64,000 nucleotides of DNA, taken from the NCBI GenBank assembly GCA_947034885.2, contig OX344750.2:31730821-31794820 (forward strand). Reading direction: 5' to 3'. The translations under genes and the position numbers were made by a program. The notes beneath the pieces were generated by a model. The model worked only from the letters and a program-made list of their open reading frames with translations. It searched no databases and was not told where the DNA came from. This DNA is from Thuidium tamariscinum (Eukaryota > Streptophyta > Bryopsida > Hypnales > Thuidiaceae). Below are positions 37,412-50,899 of this stretch, piece after piece (within the stretch, counting starts at the first letter, position 1; the number at the start of each line of letters is the position of its first letter).

Positions 37412-38340
37412 CCCCATTCATTCCGAGCTTGATTGAAGGATAGTGCTGTCAGAGAGCCTAAATTGTTCCACTTTCTCAGGTTCCCAAGATGGTGAAGTCG
37501 TTTCGCTTCCATCGCTTGCGAAGTCTGTCTTTTGAATCCTTCATTAGCTCAAATCTGTGTAACTCCTGACCAGGTAATCTCTTCCCAGTCCATCCTTTTG
37601 AGGACTCAATTCCTAGGCGGCTAACTGTAATTCGCTTCTGCAAGAGACCTGGTCTTAGAGAATGCTCACAATAGTGAAAATATGAATACTCGTTAGGTTG
37701 ACCTGATCGCATTTTTATCCCGATCGTCAGCGCCATTCTTTGCCACTGCACTGGATAGGAAAACGAATTCCAATTCCGAGTTCTATTTGGGGATTATCAG
37801 TTCCTCATATATTTGAAATAGAAATGACGATTTAAGCTTTCTCATTTTCTCTCTTTCAATTCTGTGTTTTCAATCCAGTTTTTTCTTCTGGGATCGTGAA
37901 TCATGCCTGAGTGGCACCGAAGGTATGCCTCACAGGAATCTGGATGACATTGTTGGTATGCACGTTCTCGACTATCAAATTATCGTCGTGTCACAAACTG
38001 TGTCCTTGTCAACAGATTTCAAGTTAATGATCAGTTGCTTACTCTTGAAATATATGCCTCTCTTTCTGCATAGAAACACTGGAGCCTGCATCCTGTATCT
38101 GTAACTCAGATTTTTCAGCGTTGAATTACATTTTCAATTTTCTTCTGAAAAGGCATGCAGTAATTTTTACATTCGGTACTGTGTATGAGAACAGTCCTTG
38201 TAGTTTTTCTTGCCCAAGAGATAATGACGATTGGCGATGAATCCGAACAGGATTAATTGACCCTCCTTCATGGGAAATTGGGAAGGCTCCAACTTTCAGT
38301 CCACTCTTTGTTGCGAACTCGCTTACTGTCCTGCAGCACA
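37412..38340. other. 3' flank of the 292-aa gene
   Basis: Moderate G+C to about 38.3 kb, consistent with a long 3' untranslated region or an unrecognised terminal exon. Minus-strand frames at 37476-37751 and 38126-38341 lack ATG starts or motifs and are not called. Confidence 0.4.
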
Positions 38341-38572
38341 CCTAAAAGTGCCACTTTTTGGTACTATGCCTAGTAACTATTATGGTCTGATCAAATTTTC
38401 ATATAGTTTTCTTGGCAACTGAAAGCATGTTCCAATGCACCAAAAAATGCAGCATTTGGATACAGTATGCAAAAGTTATTAAGGTTCAAAGTCTGTTTCT
38501 AAAAGTGCTCTAGACAAACAGGTACATAATGGAATTCAGAAATGTACAGCAACTATAGATGGCACTTTTAGG
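38341..38572. mobile_element. 232-bp MITE with 13-base perfect ends
   Basis: CCTAAAAGTGCCA at the left and its exact complement TGGCACTTTTAGG at the right. The interior is non-coding. Superfamily and target duplication are not clear. Confidence 0.6.
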
Positions 38573-41500
38573 TGAGGTGCAATTTTAGGTGAACCCACCT
38601 TACCATTTAATGCTAGGTTGAATTGTTGAATTGTTGAAATTTTGTTGAACATTAATAAAATATCATAAATTCATAGAAGGTTCAGCACTCAAGTGCCGAA
38701 TATTTCCAAATACTTATTTACAGTGCAAAAATAAGGTTTGGCAACACACAATTTTATTTATACTATTTTGGCAACACTCAGGAAATTCAACATACCATAC
38801 TATATGTGAAGGTCTGATTCGGTAGCTTAGTGCCAAAATTGAGTTTCCATGTTAGATTTCCAAGGGTCCACATCACTTTGGACCACTCACAAGTTGACAC
38901 ATATCCCTTTTTTTTCAAAAATGGCTTATTTTTGCCAAATCTTACCTTCACATACAATAGAGTAGGTTCAAATTGGGGGACCTTTGAGACCTAGAAGGGG
39001 ATTTACTAGTAATTGTTTCAATCTTACATGGAATCTTCACCAACAAATGTATTTATACTTATCAATAATTTGTTTAACTTAAATCCTATTATTTGCAAAA
39101 ACCTTCTTGTTAACCAATAGATAGTAATAATAATTTTGAATTTTTGTAACTCTAATATTTTTTAAGAAAATTATGCCAAACTTACTATAAACATATATTA
39201 TTTGAATATCATATTATTAACCTTGAAATGGCATTTGAGAATGTTTAGTATAGTTTGGAATATTTCAATAGAGTTTGTAGGTTGAATAATAATTTTTTGT
39301 CAGAATTTCAAATCTTATGGGGATTTGTTTGGATAAATTTTAAGTAAATAATATTGGATATTCCTTCCTTGGTCAAGTATCTACAACTAGATGCAACATT
39401 CTTTGCTTTGTAGTAGCTTAAAAATGGATATTGAATAAAGGTTTCTATGAATCAAAACCAACAACTTTAGATTGGCAACTACTACAAGTTGAGACATATT
39501 CTCCTTCAAGGATGTCCATTCAAGGTGGATCTAGTATTATGCATAGGCTATTGTTTGTTCTCAACTTTGAAAATTGGTAAAAATATTTCTATATTGACAA
39601 TTATGAAACCACTTGAATTGCATTTATTTTGAGTTCATTGATAATCTCATCAATTGATTCAATTCTAAGATCTTGCACAAGATGTGTGTAAGAATGTAGG
39701 AATTTTTATAATCAATAATTTAATAAGGTGTAGTTATGTCAAATAATTAGAATCATACTTTACGTTGTAAGGTTTTCTTATTGTAATATTGATTTTTATT
39801 AAAATAAAAACACTTAATTTACATATCACCCATCATTAGATGAAATCTTAAGGTTTTAAGGGATCATGAATTCTTGGACTATTGTAAACACGAGAATTGC
39901 ACAAAACTAATAGTTTATCATAGCCAAACTTTGGCCTTGTCATATAATAATTTTTAATAAAATTTTAAATTAAAAAAAATTTAAGATTTTATTTGATAAT
40001 TTAAAATATTTTAAAATTTTAAAATTATTATTATTATTTTTTATTCTGCCTAGCAATGGTTGGTCCTCATAATAGGGAATGGACCTAAAAAGGCTCTCTA
40101 ATGCCCTTAAAAACATCTAATGGTAGTGTATTTTGGCAAGGTTTTTTAATTGTTATACTTGATGTGATTTATTGCCATGAAATGATGATTTTTGAATTTG
40201 AGTTCAATTAATGAAGTTTGTCAAGTCTAATTTCTATTCCAATTGGAAAATTCTTTAAAATTCATCATTTTATTGGAATTTGAATGTCAAGCTTGTAACT
40301 ATGGCTTGTTTTTTTAATTTTATTTTAGAGTGGCACACAAGCTTTGGCTTACAACATGATGTCATATTCTATAGTATACTACTATTTAAAATTAAAATTT
40401 TTTTAGCATATTTTATATTTGATATGAATTTCCTTCACTTTTCCCTTAAATAATTTACAATAAATAAACAAAAAAAAATTTGACTCATAGAAGACATGTG
40501 ATTTCATTTAAAAATATATATACAAAAAATTTCATTTATATATAGTTGCATAATGGCATCAAACCTAGTAAAAGATTGTAAGGCTTGAATTTACAATCAT
40601 AGGCCCAAAAACCTTCAAATCCAAATCCTATCTTGGGTTGGTTACATCTTTATGTGATCCAAGATTCAATAATTCTATTTGGAATCAAAGTACCATCTCT
40701 ATTTGGCCAAAGTATTAGGAAATAAGAAGACTTGACACCTTCCAAAATGATTAAGTTAATTTATACAAGGGCATCTTCAATGCACTTAGATGTTGGTCCC
40801 TACAAATAAACTATAGACTTTTTATTGATTTACATTTGGAACTTGAATTTTTATCATTAGAAGTGCATTCAAGAATACTTTGAATAGGAATAAGAAAAAT
40901 TTAAATCTAGACATTTGACAATGAAAATGAATTGCTTCTAAAGCTAACTAAAGGAAAAAAATTATGGTAGTCTTGGCAAGTGAGAGGGTCCAAACTCCAA
41001 AGTACATTTCACTCCAAATTGCTTGTAAGACGTTGGGAGTCAATTCTAGTTGTATTTCTCTGAAATTTCATTATTCCATATTGTAAGGCACTAAAAAATC
41101 AAAGTATTTTAAAAACCTAATGGACCAAATGATTGATCAACTTATCCAAGAAATCTTAGATAATTGTGCATAAAGTCAATCTGGTTGGATGTTTATGAAA
41201 TTCTAATACAAAGTATGAACATCTATGCCTAGGTGATATTATAAATTTTTTTTGAATTGGATACGCAAATCAAAAGTTATGATGCCTTAATCTTTTTAAA
41301 GTAACTTAAGCAACTATAGATAATTATGATATGCGCAAAATTCCTCTTCTACTTTTGAAATTTGACAAGTGTGAAATCAACATGATATAGAATGCAATTT
41401 TCAAAAAAAGACCATGCTTATTACAAAAATCTCATTCTAATTAAGAGTTAAAATATGTTGCCCTTTTTTAGCAAGGTTAGAAAAAATAAATTCTTCTAAC

Positions 41501-42529
41501 TTCACATCTTATAATATTTCAATCTTTGTAGTCAAAGTTTCTAAATTTCTTACCACACAATCATACATTCCTATAGTAGTCTAGTACAAATTTGGATTGT
41601 TGATAAAAAAAATTCAATCATTAATTTCTTTTCATTGCCTAAAAAGTTGCAATTTTTGACAATTTTTGTCTAAAATGCGCTTCAATTCTTTAGGGTTGAA
41701 AATTTCATGTAGTCTATTTGAAGAAGTGATTGAAATAATGGAATAAAGTTAAGACAAAATTAATGGAATTTTGAAGTCCTACAACTAAAATTAAAGCCTA
41801 ATATCTTTCCAAGTGAGGAAGTTCAATTTTTTTTTAATGAACCTATGTGAACTTAAAGGTGGTCATTTAGTGTTAGTTTTAGAAATATATGTGAGTCCAA
41901 ATATAGGATATTTTTTTAAAACTCAAGCACAAATATTTTTAAAAGAATTCACTTCTAATATAAAGTGCTAGTATAGGAATTTACAGAGTTCTAAAGAATT
42001 ATAAGGTACAATAGTCAACCACTATTTTAGATTGAATATAGGATTTTCTATAAAAATCTATAACAATATTGTATTTTTTTTTTAACTTATTAAAGAAAGT
42101 CATGTTTAAAAAAAGCCCACCATTACTAGAAAGCAAAATTTAAAAGTCTATATGTTTAAAAGTTCTATTTGTAATCTGTAATGAAAATAGAAATCCTATT
42201 GGTTTAGCATATAAAATGTAGTTTTGATAGGAGGCCATCTAGAAAACCTATGCTATTGACTTGTATTGCTAAATTAAATGCACCTCTTCTACTTGCAAAT
42301 TGAACTTTTCAATTTCAAACTTAGGAATTACATTTGTTTTCTTTGCTAGTGCTCAAGCAATTTTGTGTGGCCATCTTACAATACAATACAAAGCTAGGAG
42401 TCATATCATATTTAAGATTAATAGTAAATAATATACAATTCTAAACACTCATTCATGTATTTGCAATTAATGGTTTGGTGTAGTGAGGAAAGTTGAATGC
42501 TATTATAATAGTGCAATGTTGTGACCCAA
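38573..42529. other. Long AT-rich intergenic region
   Basis: A uniform AT-rich stretch without open frames of note, repeats with defined ends, or RNA genes that I could recognise. Confidence 0.5.
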
Positions 42530-42985
42530 CTGACACCTTACGACACCAAATAGCTCAATGGATTCACCACAACCCGCTTACAACATCACTTGGATTACTA
42601 AGTCCCTAATACTGCACATGCCAAGCACATACAATATTAGTCCACATTTCCAACGCACTCTGCTAAGTCCTAATCATTGGGACTACTAACTCCCTTTGTG
42701 ACACCGGGCACATCACTTGGTGACATGAGGGCGGAACTTCCACCTTAATGTGCAAGGACTTATGGTGGCACTACACACCATAGTGCTAACCACCCTTTGA
42801 GTGTCACCCCACTCCATACTAGCCCTTTTGAATATTTGTTACTTTCCTTTCAATGCTAACCGAGACTCATCACCAATTTAGGACACCACGAGCAAGGCCT
42901 AGCAAGGAATGAAACTTCATCCAATCAATGCCACATGACACCCACACTAGTGTCCCATAGTGCCTATTAACTTGTCCAATTTGGA
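42530..42985. repeat. Isolated GC-richer block, probable repeat remnant
   Basis: About 455 bases of ordinary base composition ('gtgacccaactgacacc' to 'cccatagtgcc') stand out sharply from more than 70 percent A+T on both sides. There is no open frame. Directly to its right is 'acttgtccaatttggacaagt', a perfect palindrome, then a tract shared with 56943-57040. An old LTR or other retro-element end is the likeliest source. Confidence 0.4.
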
Positions 42986-43032
42986 CAAGTTACAAAATGA
43001 ATTTACATATGGTGATAACTTTTAACAAAAGA

Positions 43033-43130
43033 AGAATATTTTTATTCATTGTATATGTGTGAGTGCTATTTGTGTTGAAGAATGATTCCAAATATCAATA
43101 ATACTTCCTTTTGAAAAAACTTTACAAGCA
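43033..43130. repeat. Dispersed repeat, copy 1 (shared with 56943-57040)
   Basis: 'gaatatttttattcattgta', 'gtgctatttgtgttgaagaat' and 'atacttccttttgaaaaa' align in order with 56943-57040. This type of text is common at LTR ends. Confidence 0.55.
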
Positions 43131-44344
43131 TGCATAAGTTTATTTTGTAATATACACTAACAAGACGAGTTATCATATTACAATGAGACCTAAAGTCTTA
43201 TAGGAATACATTTAGGATAGAAACAAGCTATCGTATGTTAGAATTAGATTCACTAGGCTTCATATGAAATCATTTCTATTTTAATTGAATTTGTAGAAGT
43301 TCATTTTATGGGATTTGGAATATTTTGTATCCTTCAATAATATTCAACTTTATTGGTATTTAAAGTCTTATCCAATACTCATAGCTTTATAGGTACTTAT
43401 AGCTTCAACTTTGTAGTTTTTTTGAGGATTGAGATTATTTTCATTAATATTTTTGACAATATTAAATTATGCCACATTATAATTTCTGAAAATTTCACTA
43501 TAGTAAGCAACCCATTTTCAACCGCCATCCCATTTCCATAGTATGGTTTTTTTTATTTCTTATCAATTGTGGTTTACATTAAAGTTCACATAGAGTTGGA
43601 TGACTTGAAGCAACATAGATGTTGAAGAATTAAATCTACATTGAAAGCATAGAATGATCATAATATGTACATTGAAAGCTATAATTAATACTTTCAACGA
43701 TTTTGTAACTAGCCTATGATTAGAAACAAATGACCTTTATAACAAGAATAGATTTTACAAGATCTTCAAGATTCACAATAATTTTATTTCTGACCAAAAA
43801 AAATGTAAAAAAATTTTAAATTTCTTTTAATTCAATTTCCTTATGTAAGAATTTTTTTTCCTTGAACACAACCATCTAGAAGATATGTCCAAATGCTTAA
43901 GTTGCCATCCCATAGATGCCATATCTAATTATATTTTAAATTACCCCGTATTTCTTAACAAATCGGACCCCGGTATAGGGTATACGATCGTATCCTCTCT
44001 CATAACCGTCCCAACACGGGTATAGCCCCCCGCCCTCTCCTTCACTCCCGTCCTTTCCTGAAGGTTTCCGTTTCTTCGAATTTCCCATTCTGAGAGCTTA
44101 CTTTGGTTTGCCTTCTCTTTTTCCTGCCAATTCTGCATCCGTACTTGAGTGGAGGACACTAATGTAGATGCTTGTTACCGGGATCGGATGTGCTGGCGAT
44201 GGTGATGCTGCTGCATCGGTTGCAAATGGGAGTTTTCTCACTGATTTGGCTTTTTAATCCTGTGAATTGAGGCTCGGATGGAGATTGCTGCCAGCATTTG
44301 GACGATGCTTCTTTTAGGGTATGGTCGAAGGTGATGGAATTTGA
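43131..44344. other. AT-rich flank, then 5' region of the DHHC gene
   Basis: AT-rich up to about 43.94 kb. From there G+C rises sharply, with a 'gggtatacgatcgtatcc' palindrome near 43978-43995. This marks the promoter and 5' leader of the S-acyltransferase gene. Several upstream ATGs (for example 44163-44176) occur before the chosen start. Confidence 0.45.
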
Positions 44345-47300
44345 ATGAAGATGAGAGTGGCGGTGGCAAGGATGAGGAAGTATGTGCCTTTAGTTCTGCC
44401 GTGGTTTCTACCTACGGCTATGTTCTCCGTCGTCGTGGCCGCTGTTCATTCTTGGAAGACAGACTCCTTGCAATTTGCTTTACTATTTGTCGGTACGAGC
44501 TTCGAAATTGCCTGTTTTGAAGATTTGCAAAATTGTGTTTTAATGTCTGCAATGTTCGTTACCACTGAGTGTGCATGAATTGTATTGGTTTGGGATAAAT
44601 CGGGCAGCTCCTCTTGTAAACTAAATGGGTTAACAGCTTGTGCTGATCACCTATGCCAATCCGAAGCCGTTTCCGCAACCGAATGAGTCGTTGGATATGT
44701 AATTGACTTGTTAGGAGGAAAATTCAGTTTGACAAAATTTGATACAATTTTTGCAGTTCTGTAATGCTTGTTGCGACTAGATGTGCATAAATTGTAGCGG
44801 CATTGAATAACTTGGACAGCTCACCTTATACCCTAACTCATTTAACAGCTTGTGCTGACCTCAGCGCTTCATTTTCAGCAATCCGGTATATATCGTTAGT
44901 AACAATCAGATGTATAACCGAATGCCTATCACAGACTCCAGTTAAATATACGACGACTGATACGGTTGCGGAAATGGCTTCCAAATGACAGAGGAAGTGT
45001 CGGTTTGGCTTTCGCTGAGAATCTTTAGGGCCTAATTTCGTGTTCATGTCAACGAGGCAGCGTTTCTAAAGTACATTCCTGTTTGCAGTTTTGCCCTTGG
45101 CTGTTTGGACCGCCACTATTCGGAGCTGCTCGAAGGAGCTCCGTGATCCTGTGTTTGCACCGTCATTTGTAACAGCCGTGGTTTTCACAGACATAATCAC
45201 ATTTGGTGCAGTGCTTCGTCCAGGTGACGATTTATGTTTAGTTTATGTCATTTCATCATCCAACGGTGCCCGGCTCTTGCATGATCATTTAGCCAAACCT
45301 TTCGATGGAGTATCTGAATGGAAGCAAACAATTTGATCGGGTACTGTAACTCAAACATTTTGTTGCAGCTATCAGTGTAGGGTTGGAGGTGGCCTTTGTT
45401 CTTGGAACTGTCAACTTGCTGTTCTTCTATTGGAGGTTAGTTATATTTTTCCGCAATTTTTCAGGAGCACTTATTTCTCCATTGAGTTTTGAATCAGTTT
45501 TGGTATGCTGTTATAGATTCCAAGTCTTTTGCTCCTTATCTGCTATTTCACTGATAACAGTATTCTATAACTTGGCCTATTTCCTGCTTATTGTTTTGTT
45601 TACGTGTCATCTCAGTCAAGTTTGAACGTCATAGAAATGTTCCATGTATGACGTAGATCGGCTTTGGGCAGACAGGATCTGAAGTTTCCGCTTAAGCCTT
45701 CTTTTGTGGATGTTTCGCTTAGGTTTTGCGCTACGTTGATGACCCTATGACTGATTGCAGGGTAATTCAGAGCGACCCAGGCAGGTTCCCAGTTTTCACA
45801 GAGTCTAGTCTTGGTGGCCAAGAAAGAGTATTCAATCCTCAATTGGTCAACAGTCCTCGTCTAGATGGATGGACCGCAGAGGACTTTGAAGGCGTGAGTT
45901 ATTTTTCTTTCATAATTCAACTGCAATGTCATTAAGAAGCAAACATTTGCTTCCATTCTTTACTGTCGAAGCACGGATGATGCCCAGTTATGATACTTAA
46001 AAGCGATGGTTTTCACAGCCTCTCAGAGATTTCGTTGGAATATATCAGCCAGTCGTAAATGGTGGTCCGACAAGAGCTTCACTTTCTTGTATAATAGTTT
46101 GTTGCCTTGGGCGAATCTTGAGCTCAAATGAGTAGGGTGCTTATCATAACTGAGAAGGTTCAGATTTTGCGCTCACTTTTGAGATCTTGCATATAGTCTC
46201 TAAGATTAGTAAATGGATCTTTGAGCAGGAGCCACTTAAAGCTAAAGGCCCAGACATTGAGAAAGGGGAGTCTCACCAAGTTCTAGAGAAGTCAGAAAAC
46301 AATGAAGAGGAGGCTGAAGGTGTCGTTCAAGTCCCGAATGAGTATCCTTTCAAGAGATTAGTGAGTTTTCATAACCTGAGTTTCTGATATTGTGGACCAT
46401 TGATGACAATGGTGGAATCAGTGGTACCTAAGTTGTGCTGTACTTTTCAGCCAAATGAAGTAGCTCGAAGTATTTTGCAAAATAATTCCTGGGAATGACC
46501 GCATATTGTTATTCGTATGGCAGCCAGTACGTGCAAGATATTGTCGGAAGTGCAATGCATGGATTGACCATTTTGACCATCATTGTCCCGCTATAAAGAA
46601 TTGTGTCGGTAAGCCCTGGGTTTTGCTCTTGGAAGCTGTTGGATTTGCTAATCCTTGAACGTTTGAAGCATCAAAATTTCAATTGATCTCACTGTGAACA
46701 CCTGCTTAAGTAGGAGACGGAGTGGCTACTGAAGCCGGAGTGGATTTTAAGAGATGGATGTTGTTGCCATTGTAAGTGTAATTTTCTGATCTTCTGAAAA
46801 AGGTACAGGGCTGGGGGATTGTTGCCAGGGCGTAAGAATCACGTACTATTTCTGGGCGCTCTTGCGGCTTTTATTGTGGCGGAGGTGCTGTATATCCGCT
46901 GCTGCTACAAATGTGTGTGCTCCTCGGTTACCATTGTCTTGTTGACTTCATTTCTCCATAGTAGATTTCTCTGTAGTAGATACAAGCATGTGTTTGCTGA
47001 GATTGTTCGATAAAACCGTACTGCCCTTTCCCAAGTTGTATTCTACATTTGTATTGTGCATAACAGAATAACAGAATAATCAGATTTCCGGAGTTGAGTA
47101 TGACCCTCCTGTTTTATGGAATTATCGCAGATATTGAAAGTCTTAACCTCTTATCCCTCGCTAAAGATACTGCATCCACAACACCTATTGGTGAGCGTGC
47201 CTTAGATCTTCGTATTTTATCGTGCCTAGACCTTGCGTACTCTCCGCTTATGTTACAGTAGGAATCTTGCCCTTGACATTTCTGATTAGTTCCACTAGAA

Positions 47301-48565
47301 TATCTACAATAGGTCCTTATATTCTCACAGCTGTTGGGTAAACACGTAACTTCTACCCAAATGTTGCTGTAACAGGTCTTCAAGGGCTGGAGGATTTTTG
47401 GGTTATTGTCTGTCAGGTAACCAATGTTCAGTCTTCTTGTATGGCAGAAATACCCCAAGAGAAAAACTGTCTGTTTATTGTTCTTATTTATGATGCGTAT
47501 GACTCGATTGATCTATCAAAGCTTAGGTGACCACTAGAAAATGACTTGTTACAACGCAACAAACTCAGGGCACATATAGTAAAAATTCACGCATCAGAGA
47601 GAACCTAGTGGCAAAGTAGAGTAACCCGAAAATAATTGTTACTGGGTTTCCTTGACCCTGCTCATTGAACCTGAGATGTCAGGGTGAACCTTAAACCCTT
47701 ATGTTGATTTGTCTCAGGTGATGAGCGCAGTTCCATGGGCGACCAGCACTGCTGTGTTTGCTGCATTTCAAGTCAGTTGGCAGGTACAGGACTTGTGTAT
47801 TTGCCTTATGTTCCTAATTTTTTCTGTGAATGACTCTGCTTGTGCTCCTGTAGTTGTGGTTCTTCTGGCGACTTCCTATAGTATTAAAGAAATTGGTGGG
47901 CCAATGGCATCTACATCTTTATTTGCTATGACAGGTACCTCTGCTGTTGTTTCACGTCTTTTGTGCTTCGGTGAATCTCACCACAGCCGAATGGGTAAGA
48001 TGTCTTTCAAATGCCAACAATGTTGATTTTGAAAGTTATTTTATGCTTGAATTTGCACAGGATTTTACTTACCTTGAAACAAGAACATACTTTACCATGT
48101 GCTTTTCTGTTTTGGTCATCGTATGTAGAGATATGTAGATACTTCTGTGTGTACGGGTACGTGAGACTGTCTGGCGCTTAATGACTGTCTTTTACAATTC
48201 TGAAGCATCATTAGATGCTGATTTTCGTGTGCAATTGAGTGCAGATCAAGTGGGAGAGATATTCAGACCTGCACATCGAGCTGCCGCTCAGTCCTGGTCA
48301 GCAAATTACCTAACTGACTCGTAATTTCAACCCGCTTAGATCTTGGTCTATATATCCTTTTGGCAATCGAAACTCAAGATATTGTTGTGTCGAAGTAAGA
48401 TTTGTAACAAGACCGGAGTAGCATTTTAATGGCTAGTTCAGTAGTTATTTGACCGGAATTTTTTTGCAATGTGCAGATCGATCATTTAGGACCAAAAAGT
48501 TTGTGAACCCGTACGATCAAGGAGTACTCATCAACCTGAAGCAGTTCCTCCAATCACGTGTGTAA
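44345..48565 (+). CDS. DHHC-type protein S-acyltransferase (palmitoyltransferase)
   Basis: Proposed exons: 44345-44492, 45089-45223, 45369-45435, 45761-45893, 46019-46061, 46197-46360, 46524-46608, 46829-46912, 47131-47190, 47259-47312, 47376-47416, 47718-47783, 47935-47994, 48245-48296, 48477-48565 (1281 bases, 426 aa, phases consistent). The enzyme adds palmitate to cysteines of membrane proteins. N-terminal hydrophobic segments come first; IQSDPGRF holds the conserved Asp-Pro-Gly. The cysteine-rich domain has RYCRKCNAWIDHFDHHCP with the catalytic DHHC Cys, then NCVGRKNH and another membrane segment. NLTTAEW matches the TTxE motif, and FVNPYDQGV the usual C-terminal 'NPYD' motif. Exons 46019-46061, 47131-47190 and 47259-47312 are the least certain, as is the start. 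Endomembrane location is inferred from the family. Confidence 0.85.
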
Positions 48566-50154
48566 TTGGGTTCTAATGATTGGTTCGTTATTTTTTCAAT
48601 CAAATTCTTTAGTTCAACAACTTTTCACCAAGTGTGATGGCATTGTACAGTGTTCACACTGATTTGGTCAGTAGTCCAGCCTTCACTGAATTTGAAGGCC
48701 AATCTTTGCTATCACCAGAAACAAGAACTGATTGCGGAGAAATAGAAGAATTCAACCATGGGAAAACAGAACATGTTCATTAATTTTCGCCTGGGCTCAC
48801 GGCCTAATTCAGTGTCTGTTTGAAGGTGGATGTGGACACTGGGTGCTTCGATTCAGAAGGGTAAGGGAATGAACTTGTTCCTCACTCGGGTATGGTGCCA
48901 GAGCTCAATGATGTCCATGCATTTAGATCTTTTTCAGGGCTTCCTGAGTGTGCTGAGGATTATGACTTCTTGGATATTTATGGTTCATATTTGCACTTAA
49001 TCTGACTCAGAGAGATCGTTACCCTACCTATGAAGGACAAATTAACTGGCAGTTGTTGTGTTGTTGCGATCTGTTTGGGAACCCAAGTATATTGCAGGAA
49101 ATGCCTCTAGGTCCATCTGACTCTTCATTTTACCATTGACATAGCATGCATGATAGATGACAACAAAATTTACTTTTATGTTCAACTTTGTACAGTAGTT
49201 TAGATAAACTCCAAATTATAGTGGCATTTAAAATTAACACCGGATGGGGTAGTTCCAATCTCTGAAATTGTGAAAATGTGTTCCAAAATATAACTTAAAA
49301 GAATAATTTAATGATTAATTTCAAACAATAGATGTAAATTATGATCCATAGAGTGTATACATATGGCTTGATCAGTTAACATACAAACCAATGTTTTCCA
49401 ATAATATTTGAAGTCAAAAATTACAAACTCTTCTTAAAATGAAATTTAGATTGGATATATGTGATTCTTATTTTAGTGATTTTTGAAGTTTTTTATTTTA
49501 CCAATTATAAGGTCAATTTTTGAATTGAAAAAGTTACTTTGTGAAGTTAGACCTACTAACATCCTATTAATTTAGAGTACTGGCAAAGCAAAATTTTCAA
49601 AATCTACACCACACAAATGTGAAATAGTTGACACAAGTATCTTTTATAAAAATGATGGATGAATAAATGCATTTTTGTGTGCTTGGAATATATTTGTGTT
49701 CATTCATTGTTCAAAATTTGAATGTTTGGTCCTTTTGGGGTTAGTTGTGTTTATAGGTTAGCTTACAAAAAAATTCAAGCTCTTCATCTATCAAGACAAT
49801 AAAGATTTCAATACAAAAAAGGTTTAGCTTTACCCTAGAATTCAACTCCAAAAATTATTAGATTCTAAAATGAAGACATACAATCTTTGTTCCAATAGTT
49901 TCTTTGAAACTCATTCATCAAACAATATTTGTCTAGTGGTCATTTTTGGATAAATTTGAAAGTGAAGGTTCTTTTAAATCAATTAGAATTAAAATTATTA
50001 TGATGCTCTATTTTATTCTTTTGTTTTTCATTTATTTTCAATCTAAATTGTAGTTATGTATTAAAATGAATATACATTATTTTTTAGGGGTCTAACATAA
50101 CAATGATGCAATTACTACAAATTCTAAAGGAATTAGCAAGAAGAAGAAGAAATT
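48566..50154. other. 3' flank of the DHHC gene and AT-rich spacer
   Basis: Moderate G+C to about 49.1 kb, probably 3' untranslated or transcribed flank, then a sharp fall to AT-rich sequence. No gene seen. Confidence 0.45.
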
Positions 50155-50880
50155 TTAGACGAAGTTGTAAGAAACATATGCCATTTTGGGCTCAAAATGG
50201 CCTTTGTATTGGATTATTATGACTTTTGGGATAAAATACTTCAAACAAAATAAAATATAGATAGTTTGTGAAACATTCAAAACAATTTGTATATAAATTA
50301 TAGATGTCAAAAAATTTATCTTTAAAAATTAAGCACAAAAAAAGATTGATGTAGGATACAAAAAATAAATATTTTGAGATTTGATTCTTTGCAAAAAGTA
50401 GAAGAATTCAAAAAAATCAACTAAAAAATCATTTTTTCAAATATGAAGATGCTTCTTCTTAGCTACTTGAATCTTGAAGAAGAAAAAAAGTGCTTTCTAC
50501 GTATGCACTAAAGTAGTGTACTTTGAAGACATGTGGAAGGTTAATACTTTAGTACTATTAGAAAATCTCTTTATAGACTTATGAAGTCCTCCTACTCCAA
50601 CTTTGACCTTCAAATTGGCATTTTTGGATTGGAATCAATGACTATCCCCCCCCCCTCCAGTGGCCAAGGCAAGCATCTAATTGGAGGTAGTTTTAAAATA
50701 GTAGAATAATTTTTGAAAATTGGAAAAAAAAATTCAATGTCTACAACTACTAAATGTACCTTCATTTTAAATTTCATAGAATATAGTTTTGTACAATATA
50801 AAAGTTATGAGCCAAAAAACACTTAAATATCCAAAACCTTGGGGCCCCAAAAAAAAGACAAGTGTTTTTTGCAATGACCT
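50155..50880 (+). mobile_element. Degenerate copy of the 730-bp element, subfamily A
   Basis: The left end has decayed ('gttgtaagaaacatatgcc'). The right end is AGTGTTTTTTGCAATGACC. The interior blocks 'tttgggctcaaaatggcc' and 'gcatctaattggaggtagt' align with 25293-26018. A ten-base C run near 50650 is a local expansion of the 'cccccaa' tract of other copies. Confidence 0.65.
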
Positions 50881-50899
50881 TTAGTCTTTTTTTTATTGC

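Noticed and set aside
37476..37751. 91-codon minus-strand frame after the 292-aa gene
   Set aside because: No ATG start and no recognisable domain; more likely 3' flank of the plus-strand gene.
46461..46500. Possible extra DHHC-gene exon starting CCAAATGAAGTAGC
   Set aside because: It runs into a stop after 15 codons; the acceptor at 46523 keeps the frame and gives the expected lead into the Cys-rich domain.
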